DNA from: JBBARC01 sp040400005
GTDB lineage: Bacteria > Pseudomonadota > Alphaproteobacteria > Acetobacterales > Acetobacteraceae
Length of the DNA: 43,900 bases
Reading direction: 5' to 3'
Assembly: GCA_040400005.1 (NCBI GenBank)
Contig: JBBARC010000025.1
Location: 1 to 43,900, forward strand
The notes beneath the pieces were generated by a model, which saw nothing but the letters and a program-made list of their open reading frames with translations, was not told the origin of the DNA and searched no databases. Position 1 is the first letter of the stretch; every line of letters starts with the position of its first letter. The position numbers were made by a program, and so were the translations under genes. Of this stretch, positions 33,854 to 42,431 are shown in pieces.

Positions 33854-35515
33854 GTGCGCAAACACCTAAAATGGGCCGGCATCTCAGCCGTAGCTCTGGC
33901 CTGCTTGGCAACCCTCGCCTGGCTCAACCGCATCACCCTCACCCTCACCCTGGCCGCCTACGCGCTGATCCCGCACATCGATGCCAACCACCCCGTCACC
34001 TGGAACCAAGGCCCGGAAATAGCCCAACTCGCCCCCGCCCAGCGCCCGCCCAACGTGATTGTTATCGTCGCCGACGATCTCGGCTTTAACGATATCACCC
34101 TGCACGGCGGCGGCATCGCAAATGGCACCGTGCCCACCCCCAACATCGACAGCATCGCCCGCGATGGGGTGGAGCTTTCCAACGGCTACGCCGGCAACGC
34201 CACCTGCGCCCCCTCGCGCGCCGCCATCATGACCGGCCGCTATGCCACCCGCTTCGGCTTCGAATTCACCCCGGTGCCCGTCGCCTTCGCCCGCGTGCTG
34301 CACTGGATGGCCGGCAAAAAAAACCACCCGCTGATCCTCAACAGCGACAACATCGAAAATGTCCCAACCTTGGATACACAAGCCATCCCAACAGGCGAAA
34401 TCACCATCGCCAACATGCTGCACACCCAAGGCTATCACACCATCCACCTTGGCAAATGGCATTTGGGCGGCTCCACCGGCAGCCGGCCAGAAGACAAAGG
34501 CTTTGATGAATCGCTCGGCTTCATGGCCGCAAGTTCGCTGTACCTGCCAGAACACGATGCCAACGTCGAAAATTCCAAACAGGATTTTGACCCCATCGAT
34601 AGGGTAACCTGGGCGATGGATCCCTTCGCCGTACAATACAACAATTCACCCTGGTTTCAGCCCGCCCGTTACATGACCGACTACCTCACCGATGAGGCCC
34701 TAAAAGCGGTCAGCGCCAATCGCAACCGGCCATTCTTTATGTATTTCGCCCCCAACGCGATCCACTCGCCCCTGCAGGCAACGCGGGAAGATTACGCGGC
34801 GTTGCCGCAAATCACCGATCACCGCACCCGCGTGTACGCTGCCATGCTGCGCAACCTCGATCGCAACGTCGGCCGCCTGCTGACCGCCCTAAAAACCAAC
34901 GGCCTAGACCGCAACACGCTGATTGTGTTCACCAGCGATAACGGCGGCGCCCACTACATCGGCCTGCCCGATATCAACAAACCCTACCGCGGCTGGAAAG
35001 CCACTTTTTTTGAAGGCGGCGTCCACGTCCCCTACTTCATGCGCTGGCCAGACCGCATCACCGCCGGCACGAAATACCAGCAACCGGTCGGTCATGTTGA
35101 CATCTTTGCAACCGCCGCCGCCGCCGCCCACGCAGCCCTACCCTCCGACCGCATCATCGATGGCGTCGATCTGCTCCCCTACATCACCGGCCAAACCACA
35201 GCGGCTCCGCACAAAAGCCTATACTGGCGCTCCGGCCGTTATCGCATGGTGCTCGCCGATGGCTGGAAGTTCCAGCGCCTCGACCAACCGCCCAAACAGT
35301 TTTTGTACAATCTACAAAACGACCCCACCGAGCAGCACAATCTCGCCGCCAGCGAACCTGCCCGCCTGGCGTCCCTCAACACCCTGATGAACAGCATTGA
35401 TGCCGCCCAAGCCAAACCCTTGTGGCCCTGGCTGGTATCGGGCGCAGTGCCGATCGATCACCCGCTCGGGGTTGCTGATAACGCCAGCGACGAATTTATT
35501 TATTGGGATAATTAA
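33854..35515 (+). CDS. Membrane-anchored or exported sulfatase
   Basis: 553 residues of the alkaline-phosphatase/sulfatase superfamily. N-terminal basic and hydrophobic stretch (KWAGISAVALACLATLAWL) exports or anchors it. Catalytic motif CAPSRAAIMTGRYATR: Cys at about residue 118 should be converted to formylglycine. Metal-binding parts: VIVIVADDLGFNDITLHGGG, GKWHLGG and VFTSDNGGAHY. It should hydrolyse sulfate esters, probably from glycans, in the periplasm; the needed formylglycine-generating enzyme is not in this window. Start: the GTG at 33854 follows a GGGGGG tract (33839-33844); the frame to 33818 is an alternative. Confidence 0.92.
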   Translation: MRKHLKWAGISAVALACLATLAWLNRITLTLTLAAYALIPHIDANHPVTWNQGPEIAQLAPAQRPPNVIVIVADDLGFNDITLHGGGIANGTVPTPNIDSIARDGVELSNGYAGNATCAPSRAAIMTGRYATRFGFEFTPVPVAFARVLHWMAGKKNHPLILNSDNIENVPTLDTQAIPTGEITIANMLHTQGYHTIHLGKWHLGGSTGSRPEDKGFDESLGFMAASSLYLPEHDANVENSKQDFDPIDRVTWAMDPFAVQYNNSPWFQPARYMTDYLTDEALKAVSANRNRPFFMYFAPNAIHSPLQATREDYAALPQITDHRTRVYAAMLRNLDRNVGRLLTALKTNGLDRNTLIVFTSDNGGAHYIGLPDINKPYRGWKATFFEGGVHVPYFMRWPDRITAGTKYQQPVGHVDIFATAAAAAHAALPSDRIIDGVDLLPYITGQTTAAPHKSLYWRSGRYRMVLADGWKFQRLDQPPKQFLYNLQNDPTEQHNLAASEPARLASLNTLMNSIDAAQAKPLWPWLVSGAVPIDHPLGVADNASDEFIYWDN

Positions 35516-35516
35516 C

Positions 35517-35564
35517 AAAAGCAAAGACACTTCTTTTCTGAAGAAAAGAAGCAAAAGACTTTTA
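35517..35564 (-). repeat. Palindromic intergenic repeat, copy G
   Basis: AAAAGCAAAGACA, then a perfect hairpin CTTCTTTTC-TGAA-GAAAAGAAG (35530-35551), then CAAAAGACTTTT. It overlaps the sequence immediately after the sulfatase stop and lies between convergent genes, a position where it could end transcription from both. Confidence 0.85.
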
Positions 35565-35600
35565 TGCCGTGGGGTCAGTAACCGTGGCGGCGGCGGTGCC

Positions 35601-36419
35601 TTACGCCAGCCGCACCCCGCGCGTGTTAAATGCCGGGTCCCGCCAAATGCTGGCGCCCTCATAACGCCCCCACAAATCGGGCGGCAACACCGTCTGCCGC
35701 TCGCTAATCCCCCCCACCAGGCGGCTCACCTGGTGCAACCCAGGCGTGCCCAAGCGCGCATCAAACTCATCGGCGTTAAACACAACATTTTCGAAATCGT
35801 GGGTAAAATCAGGCAACCCCAAAAATTCATACACCACGCGCATCGCATGCGCCGGTTCGCGGATCAGCACTTCGTACGGCAACAGCAGCAAGCGATCCGA
35901 AAAATTGCTGTGCATCGCCTGTTTAAGCGCGGTCAGCGGAAAGCCAATCATGCCATTCCCCGCCATCAACCCTTCCGCCCGCGCATATACCGTGCCGAGC
36001 GGATCGAAATTGAAAATTTTCGAAAGTTCCCAGCTATTACGCCGAATAAGGCATTCAACGCTATCGATAATCCACGGAATATGGCGCACGCAGCAAATCG
36101 TTTTGGCGGCGGGAAAAAGTTTTGCCAGCAAATCTATCCGCGCCGTCCACCCGCGATTGGTATCGATCACCGTGCGCGTGGTGTGAATATCGTGATAATA
36201 CGAGCTAAAAATCCCGCGCAACAACGCCTCGCGCTGGGCATCATCGATCATCACCGCCGATTCACTGCCCTGGCTCACCTCGCGCAGCATGGTCCCCACC
36301 ATAGACCCCACCGGGCTGGTGATATTGGCGTGCAGTGTTGGGTTTTGCAGCAACAGCGCCGACAGCAGGGTAGACCCCGCCCGCGGCAGGCCCGAGATAA
36401 AATGAACGCCGTTTTGCAC
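35601..36419 (-). CDS. Sulfotransferase family protein
   Basis: 272 residues with PAPS-binding motifs: HFISGLPRAGSTLLSALLLQ (5'-phosphosulfate loop, residues 7-26) and KTICCVRHIPWIIDSVE (3'-phosphate site, about 105-121). The domain is PF13469-like. It should transfer sulfate to a glycan, lipid or protein. GTG start at 36419 with AGGGG upstream. It faces the sulfatase (convergent) and has repeat copy G between. The substrate is unknown; nearby glycosyltransferases and surface proteins suggest an exported target. Confidence 0.9.
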   Translation of the reverse strand: MQNGVHFISGLPRAGSTLLSALLLQNPTLHANITSPVGSMVGTMLREVSQGSESAVMIDDAQREALLRGIFSSYYHDIHTTRTVIDTNRGWTARIDLLAKLFPAAKTICCVRHIPWIIDSVECLIRRNSWELSKIFNFDPLGTVYARAEGLMAGNGMIGFPLTALKQAMHSNFSDRLLLLPYEVLIREPAHAMRVVYEFLGLPDFTHDFENVVFNADEFDARLGTPGLHQVSRLVGGISERQTVLPPDLWGRYEGASIWRDPAFNTRGVRLA

Positions 36420-36485
36420 CTAGCCGCCCCTAAAAACTGTCAAAAGCGGCCGCCCCGAACGCCTACGCATCCGGGGCTTGCCGCA

Positions 36486-36878
36486 TTACCCAACCAGCCG
36501 CAACGCCGGCCGCGCCACATCGGCCACCACCGCCGCATCACCCACCGATGCGCGGCATTTTTCCGATCGCGCCAACTCGGCATGGTCGCTAGCCCGCCGA
36601 ATGCGCAAGCTCGCCAGCATCGCCGCCGTCAGCCGCCGCGGTGACGTCAGCACAAAACCCGCCCGGCCACCGCCAAAACCTGCTTCATCCAAATCGCTGC
36701 GGTAATCGCAGGCAAGGAAGCTTGCCACCACCTCATCCCCCAGCAGCATTTCCAAAAGCACCGGCAAATGCGGATGGTGCACATCCTGCGCCCAGCCTTT
36801 GATCGTAAACGGCGCCGCCAGCACATCGATCGATCCACGCAACGGCCCCGGTGCCAAACCAGCCCCGGCCCGCGCCAC
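36486..36878 (-). CDS. Downstream half of the stop-split Hint protein (GWAQD domain)
   Basis: About 130 residues if a GTG at 36878 is used. It has LRGSIDVLAAPFTIKGWAQD, PVLLEMLLGDEVVASFLACD, YRSDLDEAGFGGGRAGFVL: a beta-sandwich module I know from alphaproteobacterial Hint proteins and glycosyltransferases. It is in exactly the same frame as the Hint gene, separated from it only by the TAA at 36915-36917, and the codons between continue plausible protein (AGAKLSDALKNLV). No ribosome site is seen at the GTG. So it is probably the lost C-terminus of the same protein. Confidence 0.6.
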   Translation of the reverse strand: MARAGAGLAPGPLRGSIDVLAAPFTIKGWAQDVHHPHLPVLLEMLLGDEVVASFLACDYRSDLDEAGFGGGRAGFVLTSPRRLTAAMLASLRIRRASDHAELARSEKCRASVGDAAVVADVARPALRLVG

Positions 36879-36914
36879 CAGGTTTTTCAGCGCATCCGAT
36901 AGTTTAGCGCCCGC

Positions 36915-38216
36915 TTAGGGCCGCGGCGCACACAAAACCTGTTCGGTCGCCGGCGCCTGATCGGGGAACAACGCTTCAAATTCCGCCGCATTATGCAGTT
37001 TTTCGCGCGCCATCGGGCCATCGGCAAAGCTTTCCGAAAACGTGCCCTCGGCAATCACGCAATCATGGCCGGCAAGCTCAATATGAAAATATTGTATCTC
37101 GCTCGGCGCCCAATCCTGCGTAATGGTCAGCCCGTTCACCAGCGTGCGCGCCAGCAGCAACTGGCCATCGATCAGCATGGAATGCCCGCCGGACACATAC
37201 AGATCGCGCGCCGGCAAGTTTTGCCCCAAAGCGCCCGCGCGAATGCACACCGGCATATGCTCGCGGTCGGCACTAGCAAACCGCCCATCAAAGCTTTGCC
37301 GACCGATCCATTTTACTGGCTGAAGCCCGCCAAACCGGGTTACCAGCAGATCGCCCGGCTGCAAAGTTTCCACCAGTTTTTCGCCGGTAGCGGTCAGAAT
37401 ATGGGTGCCGCGCAGGTAGCAAACCGGCACAATTTTAACCAAGCCGGCACCGTGGTTCTGGCCGCTAATAAGAACCTGGTTGGTGCCCGTATCGAGCGAT
37501 CCGCCGCCGCCGCCGCCGCCCGCGTAGCCATCACCGGCGCCACCACCACCGCCGCCGGAATATCCGCCGCCGCCGCCGCCGCCGCCGCTATAAAAACGAA
37601 AGGGGCCACCGATACCATAGCCGCCCTGACCGCCGGAGCCCCCAGTGCTAAAACCACCACCACCACTGCCGCCCTCGTCGGCCGCGTACTGACGGCCGCC
37701 GTTGCCGCCGCCGCCACCAAAACTACCTCCGGAGCCGCCTGGCACAAAAAAAGAGCCGTAGCCGTAAATGCGAGATTGGAGGCCGTGCCGACCCGAATCG
37801 CCCGCCGTTCCAGCTTGCCCATTGCCCCCTTGGGCGGCTGAGCTACCGTAGGTGCCACCATAGCCACCACCACCACCACCACCCGCAATCACCAGCGCGT
37901 GATGCACGGCATTGGTACCATCGAAGATTTCTTCGACAGAACTAGCACCACCGCCAGCGCCGCTATAATAGGCACCGAAACCATGACCGTGTGCGGCCGA
38001 CGCCCCCTCAGCGCCCACCACAATGTTGAGCACCTCGCCGGCGACGAGGGTAAAATCACCAACAATTTGAGCACCCAGGCCGCCAGCGCCACCGCCGTAG
38101 CCAAAAACGATTTGGGCGTCAGGGCCGGTGCCGCCAGACGCGCCGTAAGCGGTGATTTCGTAAACCCCCGCCACGGTTGCCGTGAATGTCGTGCTGGTGG
38201 TGTACGAACCGCTCAT
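36915..38216 (-). CDS. Glycine-rich protein with autoproteolytic Hint domain (truncated by stop)
   Basis: 433 residues. Residues 1-262: beta-rich start (FTATVAGVYEITAYGASGGT) and a Gly-rich domain with runs such as GGGGGGGYGGTYGSSAAQGG, like bacterial Gly-rich cell-surface domains. From Cys 266 comes a Hint_2 domain: CYLRGTHILTATGEKLVETL, PGDLLVTRFGGLQPVKWIGR, LYVSGGHSMLIDGQLLLART, DCVIAEGTFSESFAD. Hint domains cleave or transfer the preceding protein. No signal peptide. ATG at 38216, with GGGG before. It ends CAPRP at TAA 36915; related proteins continue into the GWAQD module. Confidence 0.85.
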   Translation of the reverse strand: MSGSYTTSTTFTATVAGVYEITAYGASGGTGPDAQIVFGYGGGAGGLGAQIVGDFTLVAGEVLNIVVGAEGASAAHGHGFGAYYSGAGGGASSVEEIFDGTNAVHHALVIAGGGGGGGYGGTYGSSAAQGGNGQAGTAGDSGRHGLQSRIYGYGSFFVPGGSGGSFGGGGGNGGRQYAADEGGSGGGGFSTGGSGGQGGYGIGGPFRFYSGGGGGGGGYSGGGGGGAGDGYAGGGGGGGSLDTGTNQVLISGQNHGAGLVKIVPVCYLRGTHILTATGEKLVETLQPGDLLVTRFGGLQPVKWIGRQSFDGRFASADREHMPVCIRAGALGQNLPARDLYVSGGHSMLIDGQLLLARTLVNGLTITQDWAPSEIQYFHIELAGHDCVIAEGTFSESFADGPMAREKLHNAAEFEALFPDQAPATEQVLCAPRP

Positions 38217-38292
38217 GAACAAACCCCAATTCCCCGCGCGACCCGATAGCCAAGCAGGTGACACAATACGTGCCAACACACAGCCGCATTGT

Positions 38293-38484
38293 CTAGCGTA
38301 AACATGCCTCTATCTGCAGAGACTGCGCCCCAGGCGTAGCAAAACCACCCCGCAGCAAACGCCGCGCAGTAACCGCCAGCGGCGGATAGACGCGCCCGGC
38401 GTTTTGGTCGCATAAATACACGCAATCACCCGCCAGCAGGCGCCGCCGTAACCACGGTTTTTTAGGCAGGTTTAACGCACACAT
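38293..38484 (-). CDS. Possible small unknown protein
   Basis: A 63-residue frame (MCALNLPKKPWLRRRLLAGD, then CVYLCDQNAGRVYPPLAVTA) with codon use like neighbouring genes. Its ATG at 38484 almost overlaps the divergent start at 38483. No ribosome site, no known family. It lies 76 bases upstream of the Hint gene on the same strand. It may be the tail of an eroded gene or a chance frame; I rate it weakly. Confidence 0.3.
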   Translation of the reverse strand: MCALNLPKKPWLRRRLLAGDCVYLCDQNAGRVYPPLAVTARRLLRGGFATPGAQSLQIEACLR

Positions 38485-38971
38485 GGCACGGCAAACACGC
38501 ATCAGGGCAATCACGCAGCCCAGGCCGATCCCCGGATGGCGGGCCTGGGCACTGCCCATCGGCCTCATCGCCGGCGCAATCTTGCTGCCTGCCCTCGCCG
38601 CCAACGCCGCCCCGCTAGTGCTCTACAACCCCACCCCAGATGCCGTGCCCGCGCCAACCCCGGCCCCAAAACCACCAACCCAAACCGCCCTGCGCCCCTG
38701 CGCCGGCACGCTGGCAAACCCCTGCACCGGGCTGGATATCCGCGATACCCTGGTCGCCCCCATTCTGCCACCCAGTTTCGAATACGGCATGTCCGGCATC
38801 GTCACCGCCGGCGTCTCCAACCACGGCTATGGCGGCGGCGTCGGCGTCAGCGCCTGGCTCAAGAAAGACGATTTTGTCCTCGCCATTAGTCTGTACAACG
38901 AAGCCGACCACTGGGACGACTCGTATAATGCCTATGGCTATGGCTACGGAAAGCGATCAGGCCATCACTAA
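38483..38971 (+). CDS. Exported hypothetical protein
   Basis: 162 residues with an N-terminal basic stretch and a hydrophobic signal-like segment (WALPIGLIAGAILLPALAANA), a Pro-rich linker (PTPAPKPPTQ), two cysteines (RPCAGTLANPCTG) that could form a disulfide, and a Gly/Tyr-rich C-terminus (NHGYGGGVGVSAW; YNAYGYGYGK). Probably periplasmic or surface-exposed. No family recognised. A weak AGG lies upstream of the ATG. It is convergent with the GT4 gene by 12 bases. Confidence 0.6.
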   Translation: MARQTRIRAITQPRPIPGWRAWALPIGLIAGAILLPALAANAAPLVLYNPTPDAVPAPTPAPKPPTQTALRPCAGTLANPCTGLDIRDTLVAPILPPSFEYGMSGIVTAGVSNHGYGGGVGVSAWLKKDDFVLAISLYNEADHWDDSYNAYGYGYGKRSGHH

Positions 38972-38983
38972 CAATTGGCGGCT

Positions 38984-40075
38984 TTAGCCGGCCAGCCCCA
39001 CACCCAGCAGCCCGGCCCAGGCGGCAACCATCGTGCGCTCATCATAATACTGCCCAGCCCGCGCCCGGTTAGCCGCCCCAATCGCCCGCGCCAAAACCGG
39101 ATTTTCCAGCAAAGTGCTGATCGCCCCAGCCAGCGCCCCAGCCTCTAGCGGCGTCACAAATTCTGCGTTTTCGGCGGCCAGCATGGCCCGCACATCGCCC
39201 ACGTCGGTGGCAACCACTGGCTTGCCCGCCGCCATTGCTTCCAGCACCGCCAGCGGCATTTGTTCGGTATCCGATGATATCACCAGCACATCAAACGCCG
39301 CATGCCAGCGTTCCGGCGTTACGCTATGGCCAGCAAAAATCACCCGCGCCGCCAGCCCCAGCCGGGCCGCCTCCGCCTGCAACCCGGCACGTTCTGGCCC
39401 ATCGCCCACAATCACCAGCGTGGCGCCAAACGATGCCGGCACCGCCGCAAAGGCCGCCAGCAACCTAAAAATGTTTTTCTCGGCCCGTAATGCAGCGATT
39501 GTGCCAATCACCGGGCCCGTTACGCCCGCCATCAGTGCCGGCGCGCCATCGGCAAACCGCGCAAGATCAATACCATTGGGCACAAAATGCAGGTTTTTCG
39601 CCGGCAGCCGCCAAACCTGTCCAGCAATGCGCATCAGCGTTTGCGATGGCAGCACAATTTTACTCGCCCGCAACGCCACCCGGCGCGTCCACACCCGGCG
39701 CGCCACCTGACGGCTGCGTTCCTCGGGCCCAAACCCATCTTCGCTATGCACATGCGGCGTGCCAGTAAGTTTGGCGGCAATCGCCCATTCAATCGCCCCC
39801 CAATTACTGGTCAGCACAACATTGGGCGCAATGCTGCGAATGGTGGCCATCGCCGCGGCAACCGCGCTAGCCATGCCGGCATGCCGCTGGGCCGCGACGA
39901 ACCGAATATGCAACCCAGCCGCCAGTTTTTCGCGGCAACCCAGCGCGCCGTTCAAAGCGATAAGACTGTGCTGCGCGGCATCGCCAAACGCATTGGCCAG
40001 GGCGGCATACCGCGCCTGCGCGCCACCCACGCCAAAACCCGGAAAAACCGCCAAAATGTGGCGCGGCTTAAGCAT
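38984..40075 (-). CDS. GT4 family glycosyltransferase
   Basis: 363 residues of a GT-B retaining glycosyltransferase: N-terminal HILAVFPGFGVGGAQARYAA, middle LHFVPNGIDLARFADG, donor domain PVIGTIAALRAEKNIFRLLA, LVIVGDGPERAGLQAEA, DTEQMPLAVLEAMAAGKPVV (the EX7E donor motif) and ATDVGD. Similar to the sugar transferases of exosortase-linked polysaccharide loci. The ATG at 40075 is preferred to 40129. It probably acts on the cytosolic face on lipid-linked sugars. Confidence 0.9.
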   Translation of the reverse strand: MLKPRHILAVFPGFGVGGAQARYAALANAFGDAAQHSLIALNGALGCREKLAAGLHIRFVAAQRHAGMASAVAAAMATIRSIAPNVVLTSNWGAIEWAIAAKLTGTPHVHSEDGFGPEERSRQVARRVWTRRVALRASKIVLPSQTLMRIAGQVWRLPAKNLHFVPNGIDLARFADGAPALMAGVTGPVIGTIAALRAEKNIFRLLAAFAAVPASFGATLVIVGDGPERAGLQAEAARLGLAARVIFAGHSVTPERWHAAFDVLVISSDTEQMPLAVLEAMAAGKPVVATDVGDVRAMLAAENAEFVTPLEAGALAGAISTLLENPVLARAIGAANRARAGQYYDERTMVAAWAGLLGVGLAG

Positions 40076-40432
40076 GCGGGTTAAACATACGGTTAAACAT
40101 ACTGGCCGCACGCAGCGCCCGCGTCCCACCGCCTGGGGTGCTGAAAATACCTATTCATCCCCGACTCCCGCCTGTTCAACCGGCGCAAAAAGCCATACGC
40201 AGCCCACGCTTGCTTACCGGCTTGGCCGAAATGACACAAGCGCACAGCGCACGTCTCATTTTTGATAAATTTATACCACTGATTTCATTGATATTTTCGC
40301 CATTTCCGCCGCTCATCACAGCTTAGTGAGGCGACCGGGCATATTTTTTGGAAATACCACTGGCGTTTATTAACGAGCAATGCTACCTGAAAAAACTGTT
40401 AGGCTAGTCGTCAGCCTTCGTCGGGGTAAGTT
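40076..40432. other. Intergenic control region between the GT4 and PEP-CTERM genes
   Basis: 357 bases between divergent genes. The right part (40255-40432) is AT-rich, ends in GGGGTAAG just before the PEP-CTERM ATG (ribosome site), and must hold promoters. I looked for a sigma-54 pattern (GG-N10-GC), known for some PEP-CTERM genes, and did not find a good one; TGGCGTTTATTAACGAGC has the wrong spacing. No gene is seen. Confidence 0.5.
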
Positions 40433-41164
40433 ATGATTAAGCAAGCTGTTTATGCACTGGTCGCAACCATCGCCATCGCCACTGCCACACCGGCCATGGC
40501 CATTGTCACCACCTTTGCAACAGTCGCCGATAACAACCAGGATTTCAGCTGGCAGGTCACCAACGGCGTTGGCACGTTAAACACCAACAACACCACAACC
40601 GGCTCCACGGTAAACTTTCAATACACCAATTTGGCCGGCCTCCCCAGCTTTCTGCAGGGCAATCTGCAAGCCTACATGCTGATCAACGGCGGCGCCGGCA
40701 TTCAAACCACCGGCGTTGCCGGCCTGTTCAATGGGTCTTACTTCCAAAACCTCAACCGTACCTTCACCATCACCTACAGCCTGATCAACCCGATCGGCGG
40801 CAAAACTAACCTGCTTACCGTCACCATCGGTAAGGGGCCAAACGCCACACCCTCGATGGCAGGCTCCACCTCGGTGATCAGCATCACCACCGGCAGCAGC
40901 AGCTATTTCGAGACCTTCTCGTCCGATTTCCTCAGCTTCTCCGGCAGTTCCACCTATTCATCGGTGATCGGCTTTAACTCCGTCACCCCAACCGTGAATG
41001 TCGTTACTGGCGCGGCATTCATGGATAATTTCAACGCCTCCGCCCTGCTGGCCAATTTCTCCGCCGATCCGGTGCCCACCGTGGTGCCAGAACCTGGCTC
41101 GCTGGCCGCCCTCATCGGCGGGCTGATGGCGCTATCCATCGCCATGCGCAAGCGTACGGCCTAA
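40433..41164 (+). CDS. PEP-CTERM sorting-signal exported protein
   Basis: 243 residues: signal peptide (MIKQAVYALVATIAIATATP, then AMA), a Ser/Thr/Asn-rich beta domain (FATVADNNQDFSWQV; TFTITYSLINPIGG; SYFETFSSDFLSFSGSSTYS), and a C-terminal PEP-CTERM tail (residues 218-243: VPEPGSLAALIGGLMALSIA, then MRKR). The tail targets it to an exosortase that removes it and releases or attaches the protein in extracellular polymer. No cysteine outside the tail is seen. Start ATG with GGGGTAAG upstream. It begins the PEP-CTERM / beta-helix / ligase run. Confidence 0.92.
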   Translation: MIKQAVYALVATIAIATATPAMAIVTTFATVADNNQDFSWQVTNGVGTLNTNNTTTGSTVNFQYTNLAGLPSFLQGNLQAYMLINGGAGIQTTGVAGLFNGSYFQNLNRTFTITYSLINPIGGKTNLLTVTIGKGPNATPSMAGSTSVISITTGSSSYFETFSSDFLSFSGSSTYSSVIGFNSVTPTVNVVTGAAFMDNFNASALLANFSADPVPTVVPEPGSLAALIGGLMALSIAMRKRTA

Positions 41165-41196
41165 TCGCCAGGCCCGCAGTCATCACCAGCAAAGTC

Positions 41197-42123
41197 ATGA
41201 TTAAGGCAGCACCGTTCGCGGTTGCTGCCTTTTTTATGGCACTTGTGCCGTGTGCCCATGCCGCCACCTTCGAAGTCGGCGCTGGCAAAAAATTCGCAAA
41301 TCCGTCGGCGGCACTCGCAGCGGCCGGCTCAGGCGATCACATCCTGATTTACGCCGGCGACTATTTTGATTGCGGCACCATAGCGGGCGATAACATCACG
41401 GTGGAAGGCGTCGGCGATTCCACCAAAGTGTCCCTCACCGACAAAGCCTGCGGCGGCAAAGCCCTGCTGGTCATCGATGGCAGCAATATCACGGTCAAAA
41501 ACCTCACCCTCACCCGCGCCCGCGTGCCCGATGGCAACGGCGCCGGCATTCGCGCCGAAGGCGGCAATTTAACCGTCGATGGCGTGCACTTTATCAACAA
41601 CCAGGATGGCATTCTGGCCGCCGACAACCCCGCCACCACCATCATTGTGCGCAACAGCGAATTCACCAAAAACGGTATTTGCGGCGCCGCCTGTTCACAC
41701 GGCATCTACGCCAACCACATCGCCCTCCTGCATGTCGATCACAGCATCTTTCGCGCCACCAAAGACGGCCACGATATCAAATCGCGCGCCGCCCGCACCG
41801 AGGTCGATACCTGCGACATCGCCAACGGCCCCGATGGCACCGGCAGCTACATGATCGAAGCGCCCGAAGGCGGCAGCGTTGTTGTGCGCAATTCCACCCT
41901 GGTCAAAGGCCCGCACGCGGCCAACCACACCGCCATTGCCATCGGCACCGAAGGGGTTACCCAGCCCACACCTGAGATCACCATCGAAAACAACAGCTTT
42001 GGTAACACCGGAAATTTCCGCGCGATCTTTGTGAATAACATCACAGCAACCGAAGCGCATTTGCACGGCAATCGCTTCACCGGCCCCATCACTCCGCTAT
42101 CGGGCGACGGTAACAGCGATTAG
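41197..42123 (+). CDS. Exported right-handed beta-helix protein
   Basis: 308 residues with a signal peptide (MIKAAPFAVAAFFMALVPCA, then HA) and many short beta-helix coils: NITVEGVGDSTKVSLTD, NITVKNLTLTRARV, NLTVDGVHFINNQDGILAAD, TIIVRNSEFTKNG, HIALLHVDHSIFRA, SVVVRNSTLVKG, ITIENNSFGNTG. This is the pattern of parallel beta-helix repeat proteins (pectate-lyase and NosD-like), often polysaccharide lyases or epimerases, though I see no catalytic set I can name. It follows the PEP-CTERM gene by 32 bases and likely is co-transcribed. Confidence 0.88.
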   Translation: MIKAAPFAVAAFFMALVPCAHAATFEVGAGKKFANPSAALAAAGSGDHILIYAGDYFDCGTIAGDNITVEGVGDSTKVSLTDKACGGKALLVIDGSNITVKNLTLTRARVPDGNGAGIRAEGGNLTVDGVHFINNQDGILAADNPATTIIVRNSEFTKNGICGAACSHGIYANHIALLHVDHSIFRATKDGHDIKSRAARTEVDTCDIANGPDGTGSYMIEAPEGGSVVVRNSTLVKGPHAANHTAIAIGTEGVTQPTPEITIENNSFGNTGNFRAIFVNNITATEAHLHGNRFTGPITPLSGDGNSD

Positions 42124-42182
42124 CTTGCCGCCTCGTCTGGCAAGCTTACCGATTAGCGCACCAAAGGCTTAACCCCCTTGCC

Positions 42183-42431
42183 TTGAACAACCCCAGCGCC
42201 CCTGCAATACATAAGCGCCAGGTTTTTGGCGTGGAGTCCGCGGGTTTGGAAGCTTTTCTACTGGTGCTCGACCTCACCGTGCTGCTGCTGGCCCTGTTAT
42301 GGGCATCCCGCCACGACCAATGGGGCGCGCGCCTAAACGGCCGCGACCTGTTCGACTACACCGACGGCGCCGAGTGCGAAGATTGCCCCCGCCCTGCCTG
42401 GATGGAGGCGCGCCGAAAACTCGATGCGTGA
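42183..42431 (+). CDS. Small single-pass membrane protein
   Basis: 82 residues: a soluble start, one transmembrane helix (FLLVLDLTVLLLALLW, about 25-41), then a charged C-terminus with CEDCPRP, which could bind a metal. The proposed TTG (42183) has no ribosome site, and other starts are possible. Its stop (TGA 42429-42431) overlaps the ATG of the ligase gene (42424), so the two are translationally coupled. No family recognised. Confidence 0.6.
   Translation: MNNPSAPAIHKRQVFGVESAGLEAFLLVLDLTVLLLALLWASRHDQWGARLNGRDLFDYTDGAECEDCPRPAWMEARRKLDA

Noticed and set aside
35397..36644. 415-codon plus-strand frame opposite the sulfotransferase
   Set aside because: Arg/His/Pro-rich, no domain; the minus strand has clear PAPS motifs.
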